From Candidatus Terraquivivens tengchongensis (GTDB lineage: Archaea > Thermoproteota > Nitrososphaeria_A > Caldarchaeales > Wolframiiraptoraceae), in contig JALNJK010000002.1 in assembly GCA_023268355.1 (NCBI GenBank), positions 62,001 through 126,000 of the forward strand: DNA of 64,000 nucleotides, written 5' to 3'. The notes beneath the pieces were generated by a model, which did no database searches, was not told the origin of the DNA, and saw only the letters and a program-made list of their open reading frames with translations. Each line of letters begins with the position of its first letter. The stretch's first letter is position 1. Made by a program: the position numbers and the translations under genes. Positions 1-8,304 of the stretch are shown piece after piece.

Positions 1-1138
1 GAGCGTTACGGAAAGGTACTCCATATTTTAGGGAGAGATAGTTTGCGACCTCCACGATACCTGTCGGCGGACTGCATGTAGCCATGCACCTGTTTTCATT
101 GACTCTTAGGCTTGGTATGAGCTTTGTCATTATATGTAATGTTTCTTCAATAATTTCAAGCGCTTGCCATAATTTTGGCGTTATCTGTTGGAGGTCAAGG
201 TTGTAACCGCTAACTTGCCTTGCGCTCATCATGAAGGCAGATGTTAATAGACCCAACAACTCTGCAACCTTCGTCCTCGCTATTTCCGCGACCACAGGGT
301 TACGCTTCTGGGGCATGATGCTACTCGTAGCTGAAAACTCTTCGGGGAATACTATGAGGCCGAACTCCTCAGAGCTGAAGACTACTAGCTCTTCAGATAA
401 GGACGACAGTATAAGGACAATAACGCTCAAGCATGACAATGCTTCAACTATGAAGTCCCTTGAGGCTGTGGACTCGAGTGCATTCTGACTTACTCTGCTG
501 AAGCCCAGAAGCGAGGCCGCATACTCTCTATCCAAAGGTACGCTGGTTCCTGCCACAGCTGCTGAGCCGAGCGGCGATTCGTCAGACAGCTCATAGACAA
601 GCTTTACATGCTGAAGCGCTTTAAGCAATCTGACGGCATAAGAATGCATGACAAAACCAAACGTTGCTGGTGCGGCCCTCTGCAGATGCGTATACACAGG
701 AAATATCGTCCCGAATTCCTCCAACGCTTTTCTCAGCAGGGCTTCACAGAACGTTATGCAACTTTCGTGAAGGTTCAAGAGTCTTTCTTTAAGTCTAAGC
801 CTTATGGCAGTAGCGACTGCATCGTTCCTACTCTTACCAAGGGCAAGCGAGGCACCGATTTGGGGCACGTGCTTTGTCAATTCGGCCTCGATTACCATAT
901 GCACATCTTCATACCTCGGGTCATCTAGGCTTGGCGGCTTTTTCAGCATCTCTTGGAGATGCTTTTCCGCCTTCTCGGCCAGATCCGAGGGTATTATACC
1001 TGCTTTCTCTAGAAGCTTTACATGTGCTATGTTTACCAAGATCACGCTTTCCAGTATCTCTTTATCAAAGTGGAGCGATGAGGTGTACTTAGCAGCATCT
1101 ACGTCAAATTCGCGTTCGATTCTACCTCTTCTATGCAT
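1..1138 (-). CDS. argH: Argininosuccinate lyase, C-terminus cut by window edge
   Basis: Splits argininosuccinate into arginine and fumarate, the last step of arginine synthesis in the cytoplasm. About 379 residues are visible; the C-terminal end lies beyond base 1. In order I read EDVHMVIEAEL, GKSRNDAVATAIRLRL, YTHLQRAAPATFGF, GSAAVAGTSVPLDREY and the fumarase/lyase superfamily signature SSIMPQKRNPVVAEIAR. The start is ATG at 1138, preceded by the ribosome site AAGGTGACTT. A TATA-like TTTATAAG on the minus strand at 1188-1195 suggests its own promoter in the 82-nt gap after lysK. Its place beside the LysW genes fits arginine made through LysW-bound ornithine. The active-site loop is diverged (IGASLALGKSRND where HTGRSRND is usual), but the identification is firm. 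Confidence 0.93.
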   Translation of the reverse strand, partial: MHRRGRIEREFDVDAAKYTSSLHFDKEILESVILVNIAHVKLLEKAGIIPSDLAEKAEKHLQEMLKKPPSLDDPRYEDVHMVIEAELTKHVPQIGASLALGKSRNDAVATAIRLRLKERLLNLHESCITFCEALLRKALEEFGTIFPVYTHLQRAAPATFGFVMHSYAVRLLKALQHVKLVYELSDESPLGSAAVAGTSVPLDREYAASLLGFSRVSQNALESTASRDFIVEALSCLSVIVLILSSLSEELVVFSSEEFGLIVFPEEFSATSSIMPQKRNPVVAEIARTKVAELLGLLTSAFMMSARQVSGYNLDLQQITPKLWQALEIIEETLHIMTKLIPSLRVNENRCMATCSPPTGIVEVANYLSLKYGVPFRNA

Positions 1139-1220
1139 TCAAGTCACCTTCATTAAAGACCGATGAGCTATAACAAGGTTGCGAGTTCTTATAAAAAAGG
1201 CTTGTGTAATAAGCACATAC

Positions 1221-2288
1221 TCATCGTGTTTGGTCAATGGATGCGAGTTCAATTATGCAATTCTTGTAAACCTCTGCCGCGGTCAAAATATCTTTTATGG
1301 ATATCCTCTCCAGCGTGGTGTGAGCTAAAAGGGAATCTCCAGGTCCATAGGCAGCTATATCAGACGATATTCGGTACATCACATTCATATCGCTCGTCCC
1401 AGTCTTCATCACAGCCTTCGGCTTCATGCCCATCTTTAGCATGCTCCTGATTAATGACCTTGGGACTGGGCTGGATAGGCTGACCTTGACGGGTTCCGTC
1501 CTTTCTAGCACCGAAAGCTCACAACCATGCTCCAGACATAACTCTTCAAGCTTGCTCAAGATTTGCTTCGAAAGAATGTTGCATGGAATTCTTATGTTTA
1601 TGACGGCTCTCACGAATTCTGGAAGCTTTGTTGGCCAATCTCCGGCCTCTAAAACGGTTATGCATGCCGAAGTCTCATCGTAGCCTCTGCCTGAGAAGTT
1701 ACGTTTTATTTCTTCCCAGAAGGTGAAGAACTTATCAAGTGCCGACTCTCCCATGTATGGTGCGCTACTATGACCTCCGCTTGCGGATACGTTGACCCTA
1801 ACCGTCAAGCTCCCTCTATAGCCTATTGCAACACCAGTAGTCCCAGTAGGCTCGCCGATTATTATGTGGTCGGCTTTAAAGCCAGAGCTTACCAGATAGT
1901 TTGCGCCCTTGCCTTCCCTCTCCTCATCAATAAGACATGCTACGATGACCCTAGCACCTTTAACGCTGTCCTTGGCCTTGGCTGCGCCTAGAAGCATCGC
2001 CATAAGCGGCCCCTTGGCATCAACAGCGCCCCTGCCCCAGACCTCATCGTTTGAAACCTTTACCTCGAGTTTACCTGGAACGGTATCCATATGACCAGCA
2101 AGCAGAATAGTTTTGCCAGAGCCATACTCTGCGATGAAGTTGCCTACCTTGTCTACATAACAATTTTCGTAACCCAGACGCGAACATATACCTTGGAGCG
2201 GTTCATGGAGCTTCCACTCTTCACCAGAAGGCGTATAAATATCTAAAACCCGGATGAATGCCTCCTTTATTTCGTTGACGGACATCAT
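1221..2288 (-). CDS. lysK: [LysW]-lysine/[LysW]-ornithine hydrolase, M20 family
   Basis: Releases lysine (and probably ornithine) from the LysW carrier, the last step of the carrier-bound pathway. It is a 355-residue M20 metallopeptidase. The metal-site motifs are all visible: GHMDTVPG with the first His, GAVDAKGP with the bridging Asp, DEEREGKG with the general-base Glu, and IIGEPTG. The dimerisation insert lies in the middle, as in ArgE/DapE/LysK proteins. It overlaps the end of lysJ by 4 nt (ATGA), so translation is probably coupled in the order lysW-lysX-lysJ-lysK. ArgE and DapE are close relatives, but the neighbours settle the assignment. Whether it handles both lysine and ornithine cannot be read from sequence. 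Confidence 0.9.
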   Translation of the reverse strand: MMSVNEIKEAFIRVLDIYTPSGEEWKLHEPLQGICSRLGYENCYVDKVGNFIAEYGSGKTILLAGHMDTVPGKLEVKVSNDEVWGRGAVDAKGPLMAMLLGAAKAKDSVKGARVIVACLIDEEREGKGANYLVSSGFKADHIIIGEPTGTTGVAIGYRGSLTVRVNVSASGGHSSAPYMGESALDKFFTFWEEIKRNFSGRGYDETSACITVLEAGDWPTKLPEFVRAVINIRIPCNILSKQILSKLEELCLEHGCELSVLERTEPVKVSLSSPVPRSLIRSMLKMGMKPKAVMKTGTSDMNVMYRISSDIAAYGPGDSLLAHTTLERISIKDILTAAEVYKNCIIELASIDQTR

Positions 2289-3481
2289 GATCCGGAACCT
2301 CCACTTTCAGGTTTCCAAACCGACAGGACTTCGTTAATCGTATCCGCGCAGAACCTTATATCCTCATCAGTTATCAGGTATGGCGGCAGTAGTCTTAAAA
2401 CAGAGGTTCCTGCCTTGAGGCAGAGTAAACCTTTCGTCTGCAGCTTGCGTATAACTTCATCTGGAGCGAACCTCAACTCTATCCCCAGCATAAGCCCCTT
2501 CCCTTTGACGTTGCGTGCTACATGTGAGCAGCATTCCACCACTTTCCTTAGCTCTGCGGATAACTTTTCTCCTGAAAGTGAGCTCTTCGATGGGACAGAG
2601 TCGTCGACCAAAACATCTATACCTCCTGAGATTGCAGCCAAGGCTAATGGATTTCCACCATGCGTAGAGCCGTGGTCGCCCTCGCGCAGCCTTTCACCTA
2701 TTGAGGCTTTAACCGCCACTATGCTTACTGGGAAGCCTCCACCTATCGACTTACCTGCGACCATTATATCAGGTTTTATATTCAGGTGCTCATGCGCCCA
2801 AACCTTACCAGTCCTGCCAAAACCTGCTTGAACCTCATCTATTATGAGAAAGGCTCCAGCCTTCTCGCAGGCTTCCACCAAAGCTTTTGCAAATTCCTGC
2901 GTAGCAGGCGTTAGACCGCCCTCGCCTTGGACGGGTTCGAATAATACGGCAGCAACGTTTTCGTTGACCGCCGACGTTATTGCATTAGCATCGTTGTAAG
3001 GGACGAATATCGTCTCCCATGGGAAAGGCTCGTAACCTTCTCTATACTTCGGGTTCCATGTGACGGAAAGAGCACCTATCGTCCTGCCATGGAAGGAATT
3101 CCTGAACGATACAAAACACTTCCTTCCGGTTACCTTGCGTGCGATCTTCATGGCCAGCTCGACAGCCTCACTACCGCTGTTTAGAAAGAATACGTAATCC
3201 ATGTCGCTTGGTAGTATCTTCGAAAGCTTCGATAATGTCTCGTCAGCGATATCTGTCTGGAAAGCTGGCGTGGCTGTCATGATCAGGTCCATCTGCCGCT
3301 TTATACTCTCTACCACCTTTGGGTTCCTATGGCCAAGAAAAGCAACACCATGCCCAGTGTGACAGTCCAAATACTTCCTTCCCGTATCGTCCCATACATA
3401 CTGCCCGTAAGCCCTTGATAGTCTGAGGAGCCTTGGCTTGGCGAACTGTATTATCTTCAAGCTCCTCTCTAATGCGTTCAT
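2285..3481 (-). CDS. lysJ: [LysW]-aminoadipate/glutamate semialdehyde aminotransferase
   Basis: PLP-dependent class III aminotransferase that turns the LysW-bound semialdehyde into LysW-bound lysine (or ornithine), with glutamate as amino donor. It has 398 residues, normal for the ArgD/LysJ family. Visible motifs are the PLP phosphate region LNSGSEAVELAMKIAR near residue 100, DEVQAGFGRTG with the PLP-pyridine Asp, and MVAGKSIGGGFP, whose Lys forms the Schiff base. It overlaps both lysX upstream and lysK downstream by 4 nt. As no separate argD is seen in the window, it may serve both lysine and arginine synthesis; that part is inference. Confidence 0.92.
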   Translation of the reverse strand: MNALERSLKIIQFAKPRLLRLSRAYGQYVWDDTGRKYLDCHTGHGVAFLGHRNPKVVESIKRQMDLIMTATPAFQTDIADETLSKLSKILPSDMDYVFFLNSGSEAVELAMKIARKVTGRKCFVSFRNSFHGRTIGALSVTWNPKYREGYEPFPWETIFVPYNDANAITSAVNENVAAVLFEPVQGEGGLTPATQEFAKALVEACEKAGAFLIIDEVQAGFGRTGKVWAHEHLNIKPDIMVAGKSIGGGFPVSIVAVKASIGERLREGDHGSTHGGNPLALAAISGGIDVLVDDSVPSKSSLSGEKLSAELRKVVECCSHVARNVKGKGLMLGIELRFAPDEVIRKLQTKGLLCLKAGTSVLRLLPPYLITDEDIRFCADTINEVLSVWKPESGGSGS

Positions 3482-4323
3482 GCTCTTAGCACTTCTATAG
3501 TTGAAGAGACTATCTTGCGAGGTAGATCGTAGCCGGTAACCCTAACCGTGTTCTTGAACTCGACCACAGCGTTCACCTCGGATACCAATATCCTACCGTC
3601 CTCGTCCTCCATCAAGTCCACACCCAAGACACCTCCGCCCATCGCCTCGCCTGCCTTTATGACCAACTCCTTTGTACTCTCGTCCAGGTTGGCTGGCTCC
3701 GCCCTCGCACCGAGTGCAGTGTTCGTCTTCCAGTTCTGACTTACCCTGTAGATGGCAACAGGGACTTCTCCCCATACATAATACGCTCTTATGTCCCTTC
3801 CGGGCTTTCTGATGAACTCTTGGATGTAGTGTATCTGAAAGTGGGGCGAGGGCATATTCTCCCTGAAATCCAGTATATCTAATAACGAGGACTCATCGTC
3901 GGCCTTAGCTATCATCCTGCCCCAGCTTCCATATATCGGCTTCACCACAACAGGATATCCAATGCTCTTTGCGGCCTCAAGCGTCCTTACCTTGTCGAAA
4001 GTTATCATTGTCTTTGGTACGGGCACACCTTTCTTTGCAAGCATCACAGTTGTAAACATCTTGTCGCCACAGTTCCTTATGATATCGAAGTTATTAACGA
4101 CGACGACTCCCTGAGCTTGTAACGTAAGCGAAGATGCCAAAGCCCTATAGAAGCTTACGCATCTTTCGAAAACTATGTCAAGTCCTCTAGCGTTGGGCTC
4201 CGTAAGGTGAAAAACGGATTCTGGAACGTGGATAAGCTCAAGTGTGTGACCTAGGTCCTTGACGGCATACGCGAGGGCTTTCTCTTCCCATCTTATGATG
4301 TCGTATGCCAGCCCGATCCTCAA
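3478..4323 (-). CDS. lysX: Alpha-aminoadipate--LysW ligase, ATP-grasp
   Basis: Attaches alpha-aminoadipate through its amino group to the C-terminal residue of LysW at the cost of ATP. It is a 281-residue RimK-type ATP-grasp enzyme with KPIYGSWGR (ATP lid Lys), YIQEFIRKPGRDIRAY and the Mg-binding SEVNAVVEFKNTVRVTGYD near the C-terminus. That last segment resembles the Thermus LysX form, while the second ligase at 8301-9161 has PEFKAF instead, so I assign this copy to aminoadipate. The start is TTG at 4323, 7 nt after the lysW stop; no nearer ATG keeps the conserved first strand MRIGLAYD. It lies second in the lysW-X-J-K operon. Confidence 0.88.
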   Translation of the reverse strand: MRIGLAYDIIRWEEKALAYAVKDLGHTLELIHVPESVFHLTEPNARGLDIVFERCVSFYRALASSLTLQAQGVVVVNNFDIIRNCGDKMFTTVMLAKKGVPVPKTMITFDKVRTLEAAKSIGYPVVVKPIYGSWGRMIAKADDESSLLDILDFRENMPSPHFQIHYIQEFIRKPGRDIRAYYVWGEVPVAIYRVSQNWKTNTALGARAEPANLDESTKELVIKAGEAMGGGVLGVDLMEDEDGRILVSEVNAVVEFKNTVRVTGYDLPRKIVSSTIEVLRA

Positions 4324-4330
4324 TCGAGTT

Positions 4331-4504
4331 TCACTGTCCCCAGTCTTCGGCTATCTCCTCGGCCAGCTTCAACTCGAACTTTCCTTCATTTATGGCAAGC
4401 TCTAAATGTGCGCCGCACTCTTCATGTTCGAACAGTTCGCCGGGCAACGAGTCTTCGGGTATATTCAGCTCGCCGCCGCATATCGGACACTTAACCTTTA
4501 CCAT
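4331..4504 (-). CDS. lysW: LysW amino-group carrier protein, ending in Gln
   Basis: Small acidic carrier protein of 57 residues to which aminoadipate or glutamate is joined, so that its amino group is protected during lysine and arginine synthesis. The zinc-ribbon part shows CPICGG (Cys6, Cys9) and FEHEECGA (His27, Cys30). The C-terminus reads IAEDWGQ and then TGA. Characterised LysW proteins end in EDWGE, and the side-chain carboxylate of that Glu is the attachment point, so a final Gln is odd (see findings). The start is ATG at 4504. It is the first gene of the operon, with a TATA box 44-51 nt upstream. Confidence 0.9.
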   Translation of the reverse strand: MVKVKCPICGGELNIPEDSLPGELFEHEECGAHLELAINEGKFELKLAEEIAEDWGQ

Positions 4505-4547
4505 GGTTTGAACACCACGATTCTACTACATTTTTCGTATTGAAAGT

Positions 4548-4555
4548 GATATAAA
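4548..4555 (-). promoter_or_regulatory. TATA box of the lysWXJK operon
   Basis: Minus-strand TTTATATC lies 44-51 nt before the lysW start in an AT-rich 147-nt gap. It predicts transcription starting about 20 nt before lysW. No clear repeat or operator was seen in the rest of the gap to lysZ. Confidence 0.5.
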
Positions 4556-4651
4556 TGTTTTAATTTTTTGTGTAATAAACCTGTATTTCGGATTAAAAAT
4601 ACGATATTCGGATATATTTTCGACATAAAACGTAATCAGATTCTGCAATTG

Positions 4652-5455
4652 CTAAAAGCTGCGCATGCTTACCACTGTACCGTGCTCTTGCTCAAGCACA
4701 GAGAGGGGCTCCTCGGTAAGCCCTGAGCAGATTATACAGCGCTCGACGCCCGCCTCGACGGCCTCGGCCGCCAGCATCATCTTCCTGTTCATACCTGCGC
4801 CTATTCTGGGTAATAGGTTGCGCGCCTCTCGGGGCGTTATCTCACGTACGAGTTGCCCGTCTAGAATCAGACCCTCTACATCCGTCAGTATAACTAAGAC
4901 CTCAGCCCTCAAAGCCTTTGCTATAGCCGCGGCGGCTTGGTCACCATCAACGTTAAGGAGCTCACCTTCTGTACCTATTGCCACTGGTGAGAGTATCACG
5001 ACATATCCTTGTTCTATGAGTAACCGGGGCAGCTCCGTGTTCACAGAAACTATCGTTCCAGTATATCCACCGTCTATAACTCTCTTCCTTCCGCGCTCAT
5101 CAACCACCACTATTTTCTTCTTCCTCTCAGCCTTCAGCACGCTGGCATCAACGCCGCTTATCCCAACGACCTTAACCCCTTGCTTTCCAAGATACGAAAC
5201 CATCTCTTTGTTAAGCTTGCCCGACATCACCATGTTGTAAACGTCCATCTCGTTCTCGTCGGTATATCTGCTCCTTATGCCCTGCGGTGATGTGACAAAC
5301 TTAGGCTCTATACCCATCTTTTTGGAATATTCAGAAACTATATCGCCGCCACCATGTACAAAAATTATTCCCATCTTCGCCCTTGAGGCTATACTATCCA
5401 GTATCTTGTTCCTATTCTGCATCAGAGCCCTTCCGCCAGCCTTAACCACTATCAT
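4652..5455 (-). CDS. lysZ: [LysW]-aminoadipate/[LysW]-glutamate kinase
   Basis: Phosphorylates the side-chain carboxylate of the LysW-bound amino acid, giving the acyl phosphate used by LysY/ArgC. It has 267 residues of the amino acid kinase (acetylglutamate kinase-like) fold: KAGGRA at the N-terminus, FVHGGGDIV near residue 34, and ILTDVEGL and GAGMNRKMMLAAEAV in the C-terminal nucleotide-binding half. The start is ATG at 5455. Its gene lies upstream of lysW on the same strand but is separated by 147 nt holding a promoter. A TATA-like GTATAATTTG lies about 35 nt before its start, so it is probably its own unit. Confidence 0.9.
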   Translation of the reverse strand: MIVVKAGGRALMQNRNKILDSIASRAKMGIIFVHGGGDIVSEYSKKMGIEPKFVTSPQGIRSRYTDENEMDVYNMVMSGKLNKEMVSYLGKQGVKVVGISGVDASVLKAERKKKIVVVDERGRKRVIDGGYTGTIVSVNTELPRLLIEQGYVVILSPVAIGTEGELLNVDGDQAAAAIAKALRAEVLVILTDVEGLILDGQLVREITPREARNLLPRIGAGMNRKMMLAAEAVEAGVERCIICSGLTEEPLSVLEQEHGTVVSMRSF

Positions 5456-5557
5456 AACTCTCGCGGATTCCTAGAGGCGCTGCTGCAAATTATACATTTC
5501 CTTTGTACCAACGTTTATAAAATTCTAACGATCACGTACGTACACTGTAATCTAATA

Positions 5558-6349
5558 GTGGTGGTTAATGTGTTCAAAAATAAGGTCAAGCGATTGCTAC
5601 ATGAAGGTAAGGTGGCCATAGGTGCATGGGTTACTATCAACAGCACAGACGTTATTGAAGCTTTATCGAGAGTTGGTCTCGATTGGCTTTTGTTCGATAT
5701 GGAGCATGGTTCTTTAGAGGTGAGCGACATTCAAAGGCTTCTGCCCGCGACTAATGGCACAGATACCGTTCCGCTCGTTAGGATTCCGTGGAACGATTTT
5801 GTGATAATCAAAAGGGTTCTGGACATAGGTGCATATGGCATTATGGTTCCGTGGGTTAACACACGTGAAAACGTTGAGGCGGTTGTCAAAGCCGTAATGT
5901 ACCCGCCTCAGGGCATCAGAGGTTTTGGACCTAGAAGAGCCGTATATTATGGGCTAGAACCCAGCAACGAGTACTTTAAAAGCGCCAGCGATGAAATTTT
6001 GGTGGTTGTTCAAATCGAGACGGAGGATGCGATAAACAACATAGATGAGATACTTTCAGTCAAAGGTGTTGATGTAGCGTTCATAGGGCCGTACGATTTA
6101 TCCGCAAATTTAGGGATATTCGGAGACTTTGAACACCCGAAGTTTAAGTCGGCCATCGATAAGGTTTTGAATTCGTGCAAAAGAAAAGGGGTTGCGCCAG
6201 GAATGGCCGCACTTTCTGTCGACGATGCTATGAATGCCCTCAAGATGGGCTTTAGGTTCGTATCAATAGGTTATGATATATTTGATCTGACGAGGGCCTA
6301 TCGTTTAAACATTGAGAAGGTGAGACGTTACCTGAGCTTCCTTACGTAG
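5558..6349 (+). CDS. HpcH/HpaI family class II aldolase
   Basis: Metal-dependent aldolase that splits 2-keto-3-deoxy acids to pyruvate and an aldehyde. It has 263 residues with the family motifs DMEHGSLE (catalytic His), VRIPWND (pyruvate-binding Arg), QIETEDAINN (metal Glu) and IGPYDLSANLG (metal Asp). Relatives include 4-hydroxy-2-oxoheptanedioate and 2-keto-3-deoxy-L-rhamnonate aldolases; substrate cannot be chosen from sequence. The start is GTG at 5558, with GTG at 5561 and 5570 also possible. A TATA box (GTTTATAAAA, 5512-5521) fits. Its 3' end overlaps the convergent FAH gene by 22 nt, and that neighbour also acts on 2-keto sugar acids in known homologues. Confidence 0.85.
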   Translation: MVVNVFKNKVKRLLHEGKVAIGAWVTINSTDVIEALSRVGLDWLLFDMEHGSLEVSDIQRLLPATNGTDTVPLVRIPWNDFVIIKRVLDIGAYGIMVPWVNTRENVEAVVKAVMYPPQGIRGFGPRRAVYYGLEPSNEYFKSASDEILVVVQIETEDAINNIDEILSVKGVDVAFIGPYDLSANLGIFGDFEHPKFKSAIDKVLNSCKRKGVAPGMAALSVDDAMNALKMGFRFVSIGYDIFDLTRAYRLNIEKVRRYLSFLT

Positions 6350-7188
6350 TTTACCAACGTTCCTATTTTTTCTATGTAGATTTCTACCCTGTCACCGTCT
6401 TTGAGTTGTACGTCTTTGCCCGGAATTATGCCCGTGCCAGTCGATATTAGTGTACCGGAAGGCACTATGTTGTCCCTAAGCAGGTATGCAACTATAGTTT
6501 CAATTCTCTTCTTCATCTTTGAGGTGTTCGTTTCGCCAACGAATATCACGTCTCCATTTCTTAAAATTCTCATCTTTATAACGAGGTTGTGCGGGTCTGC
6601 AATTTCGTCTGGGGTTGTTATGGATGGTCCGAAGGAAAAACAGCCTCTATATATTTTCGCTTGTGGCAGGTATAGAGGGTTCTGGGCTTCGATATCACGC
6701 GCCGTCACGTCGTTGCACACAGTATAACCGAGGATCGAACCGTCCGAGTCCAGCACGACGCCAAGTTCAGGTTCAGGCAACGTCCAATTAGAGTCGCTTC
6801 GGACGTTGATGAAGTCTTCGTGACCTACGGAGCGCCTCCCGCTGACGTCTTTAAAGAATAGCTCGGGCCTCTCAGATACGTAGGCTATCTCGTAGATGCT
6901 CTCACCCTTAATCATCGCCACGTCCTCCTCCGTATACCTAACCCTAGCCCTTTCGTAAACTATGCCTGCGCCCCATATTTCTGGCGGGTCATAAGGCGTG
7001 ATTAGTTTCTCATTCTTGAGCAACTCCTCCATGGTCAAGCCTACCTTCTCGTGAAGGGCCACCTTACCTTCTTTCTTGAACGTTACTAGAATGCTTAACG
7101 GCTCGCCAGACCATCTAAATACCTCATGGTCTTTCTGGACATACACGTTAATCTTACCTTTCCCATTTATAGTCCGGAATACTTTCAT
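6328..7188 (-). CDS. FAH-family enzyme, like 2-keto-3-deoxy-D-arabinonate dehydratase
   Basis: Fumarylacetoacetate hydrolase-fold protein of 286 residues. The metal-binding Glu pair is in LPEPELGVVLD and the following Asp/Glu region in GYTVCNDVTARDIE; FSFGPSITT and GTLISTGTGI form the rest of the pocket. The YDPPEIWGAGIVYERARVRY segment and the PEPELGVV form recall the archaeal 2-keto-3-deoxy-D-arabinonate dehydratase of pentose oxidation, which I infer as the best guess. It is convergent with the HpcH aldolase gene (22-nt overlap of 3' ends) and sits upstream of lysY on the same strand, 57 nt away. Other FAH activities (hydrolase, decarboxylase, isomerase) remain possible. Confidence 0.75.
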   Translation of the reverse strand: MKVFRTINGKGKINVYVQKDHEVFRWSGEPLSILVTFKKEGKVALHEKVGLTMEELLKNEKLITPYDPPEIWGAGIVYERARVRYTEEDVAMIKGESIYEIAYVSERPELFFKDVSGRRSVGHEDFINVRSDSNWTLPEPELGVVLDSDGSILGYTVCNDVTARDIEAQNPLYLPQAKIYRGCFSFGPSITTPDEIADPHNLVIKMRILRNGDVIFVGETNTSKMKKRIETIVAYLLRDNIVPSGTLISTGTGIIPGKDVQLKDGDRVEIYIEKIGTLVNYVRKLR

Positions 7189-7245
7189 CGTACTTCGCTG
7201 GACATATGTTATACCAGCTATTAATTTTTTGGTGGAGTATTTTCG

Positions 7246-8304
7246 TCAAACAGGCCTAATGGCTGGAAAGTTTAAGCCGGTTTTCTCGTCAAACCCAAGC
7301 ATTATGTTCATGCACTGTATGGCCTGACCTGCCGCACCCTTTACTAGGTTATCGATTGCGGCCATCAAAGCAGCCCTGCCAACTCTTTTCTCGACGGCAA
7401 AACCTACATCCGCGAAGTTACTGCCTATGATGTGCTTTGGGTCGGGATATTGGTACGGTTTACCCCTGACTATTCTAACGAACGGTTCTTTTCCATACTC
7501 AGCAGCATAAACTTTCCAAACATCTTGTTCATCCATGTTAGAATCAACGAGCCAAACGTGTGAAGTTGCCAGTGCGCCCCTTACGCTTCCTACAGCATGC
7601 GGAACAAATGCTATCTTTAACTCTCTACCTGCTATTTGTGAAAGTTCTTGTTCAACTTCTGCCACATGCCTATGACCGGATGCTTCGTACGGTCTCATAA
7701 CGTTAGCCCTCTCTGGATGGTGCGTACCAGCTGTTGGTATTCTTCCTGCCTCGCTACTTCCAACTTTGACGTCAACGGCTACATGGTCTAAGTCTATGAT
7801 GCGAGCTTTAACTGCGGGTATGAGGGAAAGAAGGGCGGCTGTAGAGTTGCAACCTGGACATGCTACAAGTTTTGCGGAGGCTATTTCTTTCCTGTGAAGT
7901 TCTGGTAGACCGAACACTGCTTCCTTGAGTAAATCTGGCCTCGGGTGCTTCATCTCGTACCAGAGCTCGTAGTCCTCTGTTCTCTTTAACCTAAAGTCGG
8001 GGCTTAAGTCTATGACCCTTAGGCCTACCTCCAGTAACTTTGGAGTATAGTTTACTGACGTGCCAGCAGGCGTATTCACAAACACTAGGTCAGAATCCGA
8101 GGAGATTTTGTCTATGTTTACGTCTGAGAACTTCATACCTGAAAAGAAGCCCCTCAGGTTTGGATGAACTGTCGTTAGGGGTTTTCCCGCATACTCCCTC
8201 GACGTTGCGTAGAGCAGCTCTATCTTATCGTGATTCGCCAATAGTCTAAGAAGCTCGCCCCCAGTGTAGCCCGAGGCGCCTATTATTGACACCTTAACCG
8301 TCAT
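7246..8304 (-). CDS. lysY: [LysW]-aminoadipyl/glutamyl phosphate reductase
   Basis: NADPH-dependent reductase that converts the LysW-bound acyl phosphate to the semialdehyde. It has 352 residues of the ArgC/LysY family: GASGYTGGELLRLL is the N-terminal nucleotide loop and VACPGCNSTAALLSL holds the active-site Cys, which lies near residue 149. The C-terminal dimer region is complete. It overlaps argX by 4 nt, so argX-lysY form one unit. As the only ArgC-type gene in the window it probably acts on both aminoadipyl and glutamyl forms. ArgC would be an equally valid name. Confidence 0.9.
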   Translation of the reverse strand: MTVKVSIIGASGYTGGELLRLLANHDKIELLYATSREYAGKPLTTVHPNLRGFFSGMKFSDVNIDKISSDSDLVFVNTPAGTSVNYTPKLLEVGLRVIDLSPDFRLKRTEDYELWYEMKHPRPDLLKEAVFGLPELHRKEIASAKLVACPGCNSTAALLSLIPAVKARIIDLDHVAVDVKVGSSEAGRIPTAGTHHPERANVMRPYEASGHRHVAEVEQELSQIAGRELKIAFVPHAVGSVRGALATSHVWLVDSNMDEQDVWKVYAAEYGKEPFVRIVRGKPYQYPDPKHIIGSNFADVGFAVEKRVGRAALMAAIDNLVKGAAGQAIQCMNIMLGFDEKTGLNFPAIRPV

